Assembly (NCBI GenBank): GCA_029204225.1 | Contig: CM055097.1 | Coordinates: 6,715,676-6,779,675 of the forward strand | DNA length: 64,000 bases | From: Diphasiastrum complanatum | Lineage: Eukaryota; Streptophyta; Lycopodiopsida; Lycopodiales; Lycopodiaceae | Direction: 5' to 3' | Shown here: positions 1 to 11,207 of the stretch, one piece after another | Position numbering within the stretch: the first letter of the stretch is position 1 | How the letters are laid out: the number at the start of each line of letters is the position of its first letter | Made by a program: the position numbers and the translations under genes | Notes under the pieces: model-generated | Told to the model about the DNA's origin: nothing | The model's database searches: none | What the model saw: only the letters and a program-made list of their open reading frames with translations

Positions 1-1720
1 ATTGATTTGAGTTTACCTGACCCCCAAGATCCCAAAAGATAAGCTTCGACTTATATGCCTCTATTCGACCAATATTGAGCCCTACAGTTGGAACTATACG
101 ATCTGGAGGAAGACCTTCAAAATCTGAGTAGAGAGTTTTCAATTTTTCTAGCAATGTCTGCCCAAGAAAACATCCAAAGACTTAGAACGGGGAATGTCAT
201 CTAACTATGGATTCCATTCGCACAACTTCCTCAAAAGTGATGTGATTAAAAAAATACTTACAAGAAACCGAAAGAAGACAATAGACCACAGTGACTCCAG
301 TCCACTAGACAAATTCATAAGACAATGGTGAAAATGAATCAATCTTAGATTATTTTGCCACATCATTACAGATCAAAAGATGCTGGTACCAGTGGCAAAA
401 AACTGAAAACACCAGTTGAACTCCAAAATCGACCAGAAGTCATAACCAACTCAAAGAGATCAAACAAGATCACTGCTGTACCAAAATACAACATCCTCAT
501 GATTATTTTTCTATGATTCAATGGCATTCATTTTAAGTACAGATTCACACGTCTATAAGAGGAAACATCAAGCCTTAAAAAGACTTCAAAAGATCTACTA
601 TTTTAAGAAACTATACTTGGATTGAGTACATAACAACAAAACAAGGGAATAGATTGCTAGGATGAATTGTGGAGCTATGGATATGATTGTGTTGTTTTAA
701 GCAGGTTGCCTAGTATCATGCACCTCTGAGATGCATGCATGAAGAGTGACAACTAGGGACCTCTATGTAGGAGGGGGTAGGAGATTTCCAATGCCACCCA
801 TTACACTTGAGAGTGGTCAGTTGTGAGGTGGTTGCTTGTAACATGCAACAGTAATATCTCTAGAATCTTGATAAACACTTGGAGGTCGCAATATCGATAG
901 TTCCATGGCTCTAGGGCAATCCTGGATGGATGAAGAATAGCCAAACCTAGCATGTCAACAAGATCAAACATACAAAGGAGCTTTAACACACATCGTCAAG
1001 TCTTTTGAAACCAAAACTTCATCAAATAGGATTCATCTTGTCAACAAGAAAGAAGATGGCAGCAAATGAATCAGTCAGTAAGCATGACCTAAAGATCCAA
1101 GCTCTCCTTTCCATCCAAAGGTCTCACAAGAAGTGATAAGGAAATCATATTCTCCTGGCTTTGGTACTGTTTGCAAGTGCTATTGGCAACCTCCCATGTG
1201 GAGCAACTTGCCATGATTAATGTTATGGCCATGCTACTATAGGAGGAACCCACCAGCACGATGTTATTCTAAGATGTGCCAACCAAGTGAAATAATTTCA
1301 GCCTTCTACACTAATAATAGGGCTACAATGGTTGGCAATGACAAGCAACTGGTCAGAGCTACAACGACAATAAGAATCGAAGGGGCCACATGACAATTAA
1401 AAGGTTGGAGCAATAGCTAGTAGCAACATAGCTTAAGATATCAGCAGGACAAACATGACATTTCAGGTTCGTGGAAAGCAAAGACATTGCATGTGGGAGT
1501 GCTGTAAAAGCCAAACTTCAAGTAGATGCTCCAAAACATGGATCTATTGCACAAGGTTATATGGTGATAAGAGCATCCAAAAGGGCAATGATACGAAGTA
1601 AGGGGATTAATTATAATGTTGATAGTCTTAAGATAAACAAGGCGTAAGACTTTGGATAGAGGAATTTTCAATATATTCTAAAAAGTGAGAGATTTCAAGC
1701 TTATTTGGGTGATAATTTGA
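1..1720. other. No recognisable gene; intergenic or decayed repeat
   Basis: I see no frame with a recognisable domain on either strand. The open frames here are short and lack codon or motif support. The last 400 bases may be the decayed gag-protease part of the Copia fragment that follows, but I cannot show this. Confidence 0.5.
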
Positions 1721-1724
1721 CAAA

Positions 1725-1990
1725 GACGGAGATGACATGGCATCCTCGATTATGCCATGTTAGCCTTCACAAGATGGAGATGATGACTAAATAGCATACA
1801 GTGACTACTCTTTTAAAACTACATTCAAAGACCTACCTGTTTCAAAATGTTTATTGGCTGGTAAGCAACATAGAGGGACACAACTGGTACTCCTGCAATA
1901 GATCTCCTAGGGATTGTCCACAATTCAGTGTTTATATCCTAATGTTTAGTGTAGGATAGTGTTCAAGAGAATAAAGAAGACATGCAATCT
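1725..1990 (+). pseudogene. Copia-type retrotransposon fragment (GAG-pre-integrase region)
   Basis: Translating about 1737 onward gives WHPRLCHVSLHKM followed by a stop. A neighbouring frame gives LAGKQHRGTQL. Together they match the H...H..C..C GAG-pre-integrase region of Ty1/Copia polyproteins (family patterns LWHxRLGHxS and CLLGKQHR). A frameshift and stops lie between the halves, so this is a relic. The Ser/Gln-rich stretch at 1959-2156 could be the integrase-RT linker of the same element. No LTRs were found for it. Confidence 0.45.
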
Positions 1991-1994
1991 TCAA

Positions 1995-3130
1995 CTCTAT
2001 GAAATTCATTTACAAAGTCTTGAACCATCAACTCCAGCCATATCACAACAAAATGCTATGACATCCCTATTCATGTCATCACAATCCAAGAGTAGGTATA
2101 GGTCACAAACACAAACATATCAAATTGTCTTTCATGCTTTATGCACCTACTTGTGAGATTGAAGTTCACAATTTAAGTTGAGAACTAGGTGACATGATAA
2201 GGTAAAGCTTCAAAAAAATATACATGCAGCGCAAAAGATCATAAAATTTCTATCAAAACAAGAAATTAGAATTCTTTCTAAAAAAAACTTTAGCCAACCA
2301 ACACTACTTTGACTCATCAGTATCCAAGCATAAGTTGCTATTTGGGTTTTATACTTGGTACAAAGATTGTCAAACTGAGTTTCTATCACTTCTTCGGGTG
2401 GGAACAATGACTATGTTTGGGCCTCGCACATTTGATTGTCTAATGTTTATGAAACTTAGACCCAAGGCCCTGTTTACTTTGCACATTCTGATAACTTGAT
2501 TACGATTCTACTTCTAACTTCCAGACAGGTCACAAAAGGCAGTTGATTATGTTGTAGATTGATGATGCCAAGAATAGCTTAAAACAATAAGCCCAGGACC
2601 CTAGTGATGTTGATTTCAAGGACTACTTGAGCAACATAACTCGGAATGAAACATGCAATCTGAAATCTTGACATGCAATTGTCATGCATGTAGAAATGAA
2701 AAAACAGCAAGTAATGGATCCCAAATTTTAATCTTGGTTCAAGTCTGTGTGAACTCTACTCTATGCTAAATCAATGAATCAAAATGGAAATGAATTCTAC
2801 TTGCTGGCCACTCCAATCAGCAGGACCAGATCTGGAAAATCAGATCCTAATCCTCCTCTAATTGGCCCTAATCACTATTAGTGATGGAACCCTTCTAATA
2901 GAAAACAAATGCCTTCCTTCATCAATTTCTGAAAAGTAATCAAGGAGAAAAGATGGAATTTACAGATCTGAGGCAGCGCCCAATCAACAAATGATTGATG
3001 GCTGTTCTGGCTCCAGAAATGCATTAAATGGAAGTGGAAATGGTATGAATGGTAGCGCCCTCCTCCTATAATCAATTTGCACTTGATCTCATCAGATTTG
3101 GATGAGTGATGAGGGAGAAACATTGGAGCT
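1995..3130. other. No recognisable gene
   Basis: Only short unsupported open frames. A Copia linker remnant may extend to about 2160. Nothing else recognised. Confidence 0.45.
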
Positions 3131-3134
3131 GCTC

Positions 3135-3560
3135 AATGGTGTTGTCTAGTGAGTTGGCCTATGTATTGTGCACCTTTCTTGCAACTTTTGGCTCTCAATT
3201 TTTAGAGCTTGTACCTCCATCCATAATTCTTGATTTTCAATTCGTAGTTTATCTCTTTCACTGACTATCATCCAATAGCTTTGTTCCATTCTTTCCATCT
3301 TGTCAGCTAACAAAGAGCAATAACTTGCAAGTTAGAGATTTTGAAACTTTATGTTTTCGAAGTCTTGGACCACATGAAGATGTGCATGTGTTAGTTTTAG
3401 GCACATTGGATCTATAGCCTGACATTTCTTGCAGTACGATACATAGTCAATGCATGTAAGTGGATTGTGGTGCCAAGGCCACTTCTCTCTGATGGCATCC
3501 CTTATGGGAACATGGGGACCTCTTAAAAAATGTGAATCTTAATGTGCCATAGCCAAAGCT
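3135..3560 (-). pseudogene. Unrecognised decayed ORF with a charged coiled-coil segment
   Basis: Reading the minus strand from about 3560 down to 3135 gives one almost continuous frame, with one stop near 3337. It holds a Cys/His-containing part (VSYCKKCQAIDPMCLKL) and then a heptad-like charged helix (DKMERMEQSYW, ERDKLRIENQELWMEV). Open reading over about 140 codons with a coherent coiled-coil character suggests a former protein, probably from a transposable element. I do not recognise the family. Confidence 0.35.
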
Positions 3561-3569
3561 TCATCGTTG

Positions 3570-3978
3570 TAAATAAGCATTAAATGCAATTGAGATCAAC
3601 ATGAATTCAAAATACTTGATGTTCCTTGTCGGTCTTTGAATCAAGATGTCCAAACTCATCAACAAATTTTAGCGGATGCCAATTCCCCTTCAAGAATTTC
3701 ATCTAGAGGTCAGAATCTCGTTAAGTATATCATCTATGAAGGATCTAGATGTCTTTCAAGTCTTTCACCAAAGCTAGAGTACATATATAGTAGTCCATGG
3801 CAAGTAGAGGTTTCGTTATCACTGCCAGCTTAGCTTTGAAAGTGATAAGCTTCTACAGATGGGGCTTGAAACAACTTAAAGTGACATGAGTTGGCCAAGA
3901 TAAACCCAATCTTTGGGTGGAAGTCCTTCCCTTGTGATGAAAATACATGTGTTCTATCGTTGTCCCTTGTGACGGAAA
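3570..3978. other. No recognisable gene
   Basis: The expected remainder of the 3' LTR that starts at 4266 is not visible here, so that LTR seems truncated or replaced at about 3979. Nothing else recognised. Confidence 0.45.
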
Positions 3979-4266
3979 GGACCAGTAGTCCAAGATGGCT
4001 ACCTACCTTCATGACTGTTGGCTGTCCAATAACTTGACTAATGGCTATCTAGCTACCATAAGTTACATAAAATAATTAAGTACCCCAAATAACAAGTTAG
4101 GTACTTAATTCACATGTATAGGCCCCTAGTGGACCCACGAGTCCCTACAAGTTAGTTTCATACTAACTGGGGCCTAAAATATAAATGACCATGGTTACAC
4201 AGATCTCGACCTTTTGGGTCATAGTAAGCTATGGCTTCTACATCATTTACATTTATTATTCTAACA
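3979..4266 (-). repeat. 3' LTR (truncated) of Copia element B
   Basis: On the minus strand the LTR starts TGTTAGAATAA at 4266, directly after a polypurine tract (AAGGAGGG at 4267-4274). It matches the LTR at 5314-5793, including shared blocks around ACCATGGTTACACA and TCGACCTTTTGGGTCA. Similarity stops near 3979, so about 190 bases of its U5 side are missing relative to the other copy. Confidence 0.7.
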
Positions 4267-5313
4267 CCCTCCTTAAATGAAAATGACATGTAGAAATGAT
4301 ATGTATTCAATAAGAAAATCAGCATGTTGCTTTAAATTTAAAGCTTCACAAAGAGCTTTAAATAGAACTCTAGGCACTGCCTTAGTGAACATATCTGCAA
4401 TATTTATCCTCCGTGGGAATATTCAAGCGTGATGTCGCCATTATGAAGCTTCTCCCGAACAAAGTGATAGAGGATCTCGATATGCTTTGTTCTTGCATGA
4501 AATACTGGATTTCGTGCAATGGCAATAGCACTTTGACTATCTGTAAATAGGAGAGTAGCTGAGGGCTGGCCATGCTTCATATCGACAAGTAATTGTCTCA
4601 GCCATATACACTCCGTAGTGGCTGAAAACGTTGCTCTATATTCTAATTCACTTGAGGATGTAGCAACAGTGGGCTGCTTCTTGCTTAACCAAGAAACTGC
4701 ATAATTTCCAATGAAAAAGCAATGACCACTAGTAGAGCGTCTAGTGTCTTGATCTCCACCCCAATCCGAGTCACAAAAACCAGCCAAACATGCATCATCA
4801 CTAGAAGAATAAAGCAGACCAAGTGTTTTACTTCCTTGAAGATATCGAAGGATCCTCTTCAATGCTTTCCAATGTGATGTCAACGGAGCATGCATGAATT
4901 GACTCATGAGGGAAACACTATAAGATATGTCTGGTCTTGAGTTGCATAAGTAAATGAGACTTCCAACCACTTGACAATATAGTGTAGTATCAAATGGTTC
5001 ACCACCACTTTGATTACTTAACTTCAGGCCCGTCTCGGCTTGCAATCTTCCATTTTAAAACGCTTCAAAATATGCTTAATGTACCGTTGTTGGGTAATGA
5101 AGATTCCAGCTTTCCTTGCAAAAACTCAAGACCAAGGTAGAAATGCAATTGGCCTAAATCTGATGTATCATAAACTGAAGCAAGATCAGATTTTAAGGCT
5201 GCAATATATTGTTCATTACTACCCGTAATGATAATATCTTCAACCTAAAGCGAAATGAAGATGATAAACTCAGAGGCATGCATGACATAAAGCGTAGATT
5301 CACTAGGACCATG
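4267..5313 (-). pseudogene. Copia element B: C-terminal reverse transcriptase and RNase H
   Basis: The minus strand encodes the end of a Ty1/Copia polyprotein. The RT catalytic box reads VEDIIITGS near 5235, where YVDD is expected, so one catalytic aspartate is replaced. RNase H follows (5045-4404) with FCDSDWGGD, TSGHCFF, SWLSKKQ, ATSSSELEYRA, TDSQSAIAIA and the terminal KHIEILYHFVRE. The frame breaks near 4410, and the ADMFTKA tail continues in another frame to the stop before the polypurine tract. Gag, protease, integrase and the RT N-terminus are absent between the LTR end at 5314 and the RT: an internal deletion of most of the element. Confidence 0.85.
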
Positions 5314-5793
5314 TAGGAAATAGAAGCCTAAGGATCCAGAATCTTAACTATTCAATCACACAAAGCATTCTCAAAAGAAAGAGAGAGATGGCTAGAAACC
5401 CTCTTGTAGAAACTCGTGGACAGCCAAGGAGAATAGTCAGTATTGCTTACAAAAGTGTTTCATACAAATGGGATGCACACATATATATAGTCCAAGATGA
5501 CTATCTAACTTAATGACTATTGGCTATCCAACTACTTGACTATTGACTATCCAACTTTCTATAAGTTACATAGAAAGAATAAGGTACCTCCAATATGTCA
5601 AGTTGGGGTACTTAATGTCACAATTAGGCCTAGTGGACCGATGAGTCCCTACCAAGTTAATTTCATACTAACTTAGCTAACTCTAAGTTTAGTAGGCCTA
5701 ATATAATAAATGACCATGGTTACACAACTCTCGACCTTTTGGGTCAAAGTAACCTATGGTAATGTAAAGCAATTCCATTTACATTCCAACATT
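5314..5793 (-). repeat. 5' LTR of Copia element B
   Basis: About 480 bases, starting TGTTGGAATG at 5793 (minus strand) and ending TTTCCTACA at 5314. It is similar to the LTRs at 3979-4266 and 8530-8877. No primer-binding site follows; RT sequence begins almost at once. The LTR start cuts element A's integrase reading frame at the codons for VWYG. The 5 bases on either side (GACCA and TTTCC) do not match, so no target-site duplication brackets it as a solo LTR. Confidence 0.7.
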
Positions 5794-5795
5794 TC

Positions 5796-7918
5796 CATAC
5801 CAAACTTCATAAGGAGTTAATACTTTCAATGCTTTAGTAGGACAACGATTGCTTATGTATGCTGCCGATATAACCGCTTCAGCCCAAAACTTGTGAGGCA
5901 GCCCCTTTGCTTTGAGCATGCAACGAGCCATCTCCATAAGTGTGCGATTCTTTCGCTCGGCAACACCATTTTGTTGAGGCGTATAGGGAGTTGTCATTTG
6001 ATGTAGAATTTCCTTTTCTCAAAAAAATGCACCGAACGTATTCTTAATGTATTCCCCTCCTCGATCGGTGCATAGGGTCTTCAAAGAATGCCCAAACTGA
6101 TTTTCCACCATTGCTAAAAAATCTTTGAAACGTTGAAAAACTTCCGATTTAACCTTCATAGGATAGATCCATGTAAAACGGGAAAAGTCATCAATAAAAG
6201 TCACAAAATAGATGCACTTTCCAATGGATTCGGTCCTCATTGGACCACAAACATCACTATGAACCAAATCAAATTTATCAAGAACCCTTATAGTTCCATC
6301 AATTGGAAAAGGTTTCCTTTGAAACTTTCCAAGTATGCACCCCTCCCATACATGCCCTTCCGGTTGCTCAATAGTAGGAATGTCTTCTACCATATTAAAT
6401 GTCTTCAGCTTCTTCAAACTTGCAAAGTTGAGATGCCCAAACCTTGTCTGCCACAATTCAACCAACTCCAATGATTGTGATGTAGAAGCAACAAGACATT
6501 TAGAGGGAATTTGTCGCTCATAGGTATCCATAATGAATAAGCCAGCATGCATTGTTCCCGAAACAATAATCAAGACAAGACACTTATCTTCTTTGAACTC
6601 AACAACTAGTCCTTGCTTCAACATAATTGAAACCAAAAGAAGATTCTTCTTGATTCTCGAAACATAAAGCACATTCTTAATGTACTTTTCTTCACCATTA
6701 GGCAAAATGATGGCTACAATTCCAATTCCATGAATAGAATAAGATGCATCATCCACACATTGTACCTTACTTCCATTTTGCACTTTCACTAATTTAGTGA
6801 ATGCTTCTTTACGAGAAGTCATATGACGAGTAGCACCACTATCAATCACCCATTCAATGGGCTGAAAATGCAAAACATAATCTGAATTCCTCATAGATGT
6901 AGTAGTACTAGTAGAAGCAATATTAGACACAAAAGCATAGTCTTGGTTGAAGAGATCACCACCAGCTTCAAGCTCTTGCTCCAAAGTAGCAAGTAAAGCA
7001 CTAGTATCAATTCCTTTACTCTCCTCTTTCGCAAGCTTCTTCTTACAATCCTTGATGAAGTGCCCATACCTTTTGCAATAATGGCACTTCCCTTTTTTCT
7101 TTTGAGTGTTGACATTTTGACCTCCAACGGGCTTTTGCTCATCCTTGGAAGGAGGATTCCCCTTTCTTTTTGACTTGCCCTTGCCTTTCGTGAAGAAAGC
7201 TTGATCTTGTTGAGTGTCACCCGCAAGGTTTTGCCTCGTTTGCTCCTCTTGAAGAAGCAGCCCAACAAGTTCATCAAAGGAGAGTTGTTGTCCCCTAAGA
7301 GAGATACTCAAAGATGAAACAAATGGAAGATAAGATGAAGGTAATGAGTTGAGAGTAATGGAAACAAATTGAGCATCCTCAATCATCTCATCAATATTGA
7401 GAAGCTCCTCACGAAGATCCTTGATCTTCGTCAAGTGATTGGTCACTTGATCCCCTTCTTGCATCTTCAACAAAGAAAGCTGATTTCTAAGATACACCAC
7501 TCTTGCTTTTGACTCTATACATAGTATAAAGTGTATCTCACGCACTTTTAGATGTCTTACAAGACCTAATATGAGGTAAGATAGATCTTTTGACAGCAAG
7601 AGCAACCATAGAATGTGCTTGTGCATCCCTTCTATCCCACTTCTTTTGTTCTTCTGAAGATGCAGAAGATGATGTTGATGATGATAATCCACGAGGTTTA
7701 GGAGGTGCCAGAGACGGAGGCCTTTCCTCATCACCATTGACCAAATCCCACAGCCCTTTTGCTATGAGAAGATTCTTTATCATGTAACTCCACAAGGAGT
7801 AGTTTGTGCCATCCAACCGATCTTCACTAAACAAAGAACCGATAGCTTCCGATTCTTTAGCCATTACCTCCAACAAAATTTCAGCTTGTAGTAGATAGGA
7901 AAGAGAGCCTTTCCACAA
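5796..7918 (-). pseudogene. Copia element A gag-protease-integrase, 3'-truncated
   Basis: A Ty1/Copia polyprotein on the minus strand. Gag starts near 7864 (LDGTNYSLWSYMIKNLL). A frameshift near 7540 moves to a second long frame. That frame carries the zinc knuckle CHYCKRYGHFIKDC (about 7050-7090), the protease motif WVIDSGATRHM (about 6840), the GAG-pre-integrase RFGHLNFASL and the integrase core. The DDE residues are visible in HSDVCGPM, TDRGGEY and, after one in-frame stop at about 6019, GVAERKNRTL. The frame ends at YEVWYG where the LTR at 5793 begins; RT and RNase H are lost. The element cannot be autonomous as it stands. Confidence 0.9.
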
Positions 7919-8517
7919 CCAAATCTACTCAAAAATTTGCAGTAAACAAAGAGCTAAAAGTAGGAGCACAAGATGTCTTTCAATCTGCAACCAAAGTGCC
8001 CAAAAGATAATGGATAGATGGTTGTCTTTCTGCACAAAAAAACCAGCTTCTTGAAAATTAGATTAGCTTCGATTGAACACCGAAACCCAATTAGGAAGCC
8101 AAATAGAGTGATCAACACACACTCCAATAGGGCTGTTGAAAGCGCCCTACTACTTGCTGAGAATCTGCAAATTTCCAGCCACAAGTTGACTTAACCCTGA
8201 ATAGGGTTTGCTAAATTTTGGGCACCCTCCTACACAAATGCAAACCTGAAAACAAAAACAGCAAGTGCCCTCCTCCAAACAAAACTTGCTGAAAACTGGT
8301 TGCATAAAAATCAGATTTGAGATTCTGATTTTTGGGTGCCCAAAATTTCTCCTCCAAGATCTCTGCTGGCCGCCCTCCTTCAACCTGAAAAGAGACAAAA
8401 AAGCTGATCCAAACTCCACTTGAAAAGATCAGCAAGATGCTGAAATTTCACAACAAAATGCAAAGAAGCTCCTCTTCTGGTAGGGCGCCAACAAACAAGC
8501 TTGCTGCAAATCCGGTA

Positions 8518-8529
8518 GCTCTGATACCA
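8518..8529 (-). other. Primer-binding site of Copia element A
   Basis: On the minus strand this reads TGGTATCAGAGC, complementary to the 3' end of initiator tRNA-Met, the usual Copia primer in plants. It lies directly next to the LTR end (CCTACA). The untranslated leader runs from here down to gag at about 7919. Confidence 0.85.
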
Positions 8530-8877
8530 TGTAGGAAAGCAAGAGTCAAGTCACCAAGATCTAGTTATCAATCAATCTCCACAGAAACAAGAGAGAAGAG
8601 GCTGGGCGCCCAACTCTAAGAGAGAGAGAGAGAGAGAAAACAGCAACAAGAGCAAACTTACTAAATGTAGGGCAGCCCCAAAAGTTAAGATAGGGCCCCT
8701 AAACAAAATTAGACCCCTAAGGACCCACGAGTCAGTACATGACCAAAATTGGGTCCAACTGAACTTAAGACAAACTTAAGATGGCCTAAATAACTAAATA
8801 CCCATGGTTACACAAATCTCGACCTTTTGGGAAAGTAACCTATGGATTAACTTTAGCATAGTCATTTATTTCTAGCA
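8530..8877 (-). repeat. 5' LTR of Copia element A
   Basis: About 348 bases, bounded by TGCTAGAAAT at 8877 and ending CCTACA next to the primer-binding site. It shares blocks with the LTRs at 3979 and 5314 (CATGGTTACACAAATCTCGA, CCTTTTGGG), so elements A and B belong to related subfamilies. A short (GA) tract lies at 8618-8638. Confidence 0.8.
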
Positions 8878-8904
8878 GATGTACATTCTCTAAATAATAA
8901 TGAA

Positions 8905-9120
8905 AGATACAAGTTTATTTCTAATTACTCTAATTGCAGCCATATTCCTTGTGAAGTGGATAGTACACCGATTTAGGGCTCCCAAGGATAGCATCTTATT
9001 CAGGAACACACTTTATAAACAGGACAATCAAACTGTTGTGCAAGGAGTGGCCAATGAGACATAAATAAAATACACCATATAATCCACAGGCCAATGGCCA
9101 AGCTGAAATTAAATGGAGCT
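8905..9120 (+). pseudogene. Ty3/Gypsy integrase fragment
   Basis: The stretch 9072-9119 translates to TPYNPQANGQAEIKWS, the conserved integrase C-terminal core of gypsy elements; the glutamate after GQ is the third catalytic acidic residue. Just upstream in the same frame is LLCKEWPMRHK and a stop. Before that, in a shifted frame, is KWIVHRFRAPK, matching the segment that precedes the second catalytic aspartate; the aspartate itself is not present. It is a short relic with frameshifts. Confidence 0.6.
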
Positions 9121-9950
9121 AAATTCAGCAAATAGCTACATCATTTTAGTTCATGTCGTGGGTAGATCAAAGCGTAATCTCAGGTAAAGCAATTTACAAG
9201 CACCAGTACCCCAGATCAAGTTTATGGGTTCCTCTGACCCATTTTACGTTTTGCTTTCTCAAGGCTAAGTGTGTGAAGACAAAACACGAAGAGTTGGGCT
9301 CTCTTATCTCAGAACAGCTATGCTTCGGACGTGTTAATAATCCATGATTGGACACTGCCTTAGTAAGCATTTGCAGCGGATCTGAAGTACCCAGAGTATG
9401 GTCTTCCTTTCTCTTTGACCCGCACAAAATTTGGAGTGTTGTCATAGCAGAAGATAAATGGAATGATGCCTAAAGCAATAAAAGCGAATAGATTACCGTT
9501 TTTCCAGCTTTATCAATCCCAAGGATAAGCACATGAAACTCCGCTTTGCTGAACAGGTACTTCCATAGCCCATAAAGCAAAGAGAACATCTCTCCCCTCC
9601 TCCTCCCCTTCTCTCCGATCCAAGTCCAGCTCAACGTCCCTGCGCTCCCTCGCGCGAGCTGCCCGTCTTTCTCTCTCTTTCTCTCTCGCGCGCGCTAAGC
9701 CAGTATGTGTGTAAATGCTCAACGTGAAACGAGGGCCTTTCTTTTTAATGAAAGGAAGGCCCCGGCCGCCTCCAAGGGCCTTCATTGGAGGGAAGTTCCT
9801 TACTCGAGGGCCTATCTCCACTTAAGGCTCAAGGCCCATTACCTTTTCACAACATAATGGGAAGTGATAAGGTGGAGAGAACACATATTTAGGAGAGAGA
9901 GAACTCACATTAAGTCTAAAGAAAATGGCAGATTTCGGAGGAAAAAGAAA
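9121..9950. other. No recognisable gene; CT-rich patch
   Basis: A pyrimidine-rich stretch at about 9590-9700 gives Arg/Glu-rich open frames on the other strand that I regard as compositional. Nothing else is recognised. Confidence 0.45.
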
Positions 9951-10046
9951 GTTACATGCATATTCCATTCTTGGAAGTGCTTTCAAAATACAAAGAAAGT
10001 TACATGCATATTTTATTCTTGAAGGTGCTTTCAAAATACAAAGCAA
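9951..10046 (+). repeat. 48-bp tandem duplication
   Basis: Two adjacent 48-base units (9951-9998 and 9999-10046), each starting GTTACATGCATATT and ending in a TTTCAAAATACAAAG block. They differ at a few positions. Confidence 0.85.
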
Positions 10047-10049
10047 ACC

Positions 10050-10975
10050 TGAGCACCTGACATTACATGGTCTTAAATTAACCCTTTAATTGAACCCATC
10101 CCCATTCAAATAATAATTCCAACAGGTTGCCAAATCATGCCATAGAGTCAACCTAGAACCTTTATGGTCACTAAGTTGGTTTTTACTTTGGTTGTGATAT
10201 TAATAAACTATTGCAACAATTTGCTAAAATATGAGGTCTCTTTATCTCGTGAGTTTGTTGTGATGATATGCTAAGAGATGAGGTGTTTTTATCAAGTGAA
10301 TTGGAGCATGGAAATCTTATTGTTCGGCCTTGTCTTGCAAAGGCAATACTATGTGTTTAGGTTGGTCAATGGAGTTTTGAAAACAATCAATATTAAAGAC
10401 TAAAACAAGGTGGTAGTCTTAGCTTTTCAGGCTTAGGCCTTGAGTAAGGGCTCGTAACATGTAAGTGATTGAGATCATGCATGCATGGAAAATAGCAAAG
10501 GACATTCGGTAAATGGAAGAGATTTTTAAGGACTTTTACATAAGTTGGCATGGCCAAAGACTCTTGTGCATGCCACACTTTTTTTGCATGCCACACTTTA
10601 CTTCACACTTTTGTGCATGTCGCATTTTACTTCAATTTACATGAAAAAAGGGTTTGTCCACATTGAGCAACTCAAGTTTCTTTATGACAATCATCTCAAA
10701 GAGAAGATGAAAGGGGTGTGATGGAAAGCTCCTCAAGGTTCAACTTACAAGACAAACACAAAGAGAATACGGTGGAGCAAACCAACAAATGAGAAGCCAC
10801 TAATCAATCTCTAGTAGCATCACCCCTATAAAGTCCCTCACCAAGGATACTCTAGCCAAAGCAAGCCACAACAAAGCAACACAAGAGAATCGAATGATGG
10901 ACAAACCAACCCAACCAAACCTAGATCAAACGGATCTAGCACCCAAGTTATGGATCAATCACTCATCAAGAGGTG
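10050..10975. other. No gene; contains a fragment of the LTR family found at 22443
   Basis: Bases about 10728-10830 resemble 22444-22560 (shared blocks around ACAAACACAAAGAGAA and GGTGGAGCAAA), so they are a relic of the same minus-strand LTR family. A small direct repeat around GCATGCCACACTT lies at about 10565-10620. The rest is unrecognised. Confidence 0.45.
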
Positions 10976-10979
10976 TCCA

Positions 10980-11207
10980 GTGAAGTGTCACAGTATTTTG
11001 TCCATGTCATGTATAAGGGAATCAGAATAATTCATGACGTCGATAGCCAGTCACTCCAGTTGTATGTGGTTATTAGTTATGTTACGTCATTCTGGACGTG
11101 GTCGATACAAGTAATTAATAATCATATGAAGGACCAGACCTATATCTGGACATAGGAGCACTTGCATGATGTATGACTACTATAATGCAAGAATAGGAGG
11201 TCAATAG
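10980..11207 (+). repeat. LTR fragment of the family at 41557/44358
   Basis: Similar over about 220 bases to the U3 part of the LTRs at 41557 and 44358, including GTCCATGT..TGTATA, TTACGTCATTC, GTAATTAATAA and GCAAGAATAGGAG. Similarity ends exactly where the LTR at 11208 begins, so a Copia element inserted into this older LTR. Confidence 0.65.

Noticed and set aside
5314-5793. Solo LTR inserted into an intact Copia pol
   Set aside because: Flanking 5-mers differ (GACCA and TTTCC), and several hundred codons are missing between integrase and RT on its two sides.
9513-9821. 102-codon minus-strand frame rich in Arg and Glu
   Set aside because: Driven by the CT-rich stretch; no motif and low-complexity composition.
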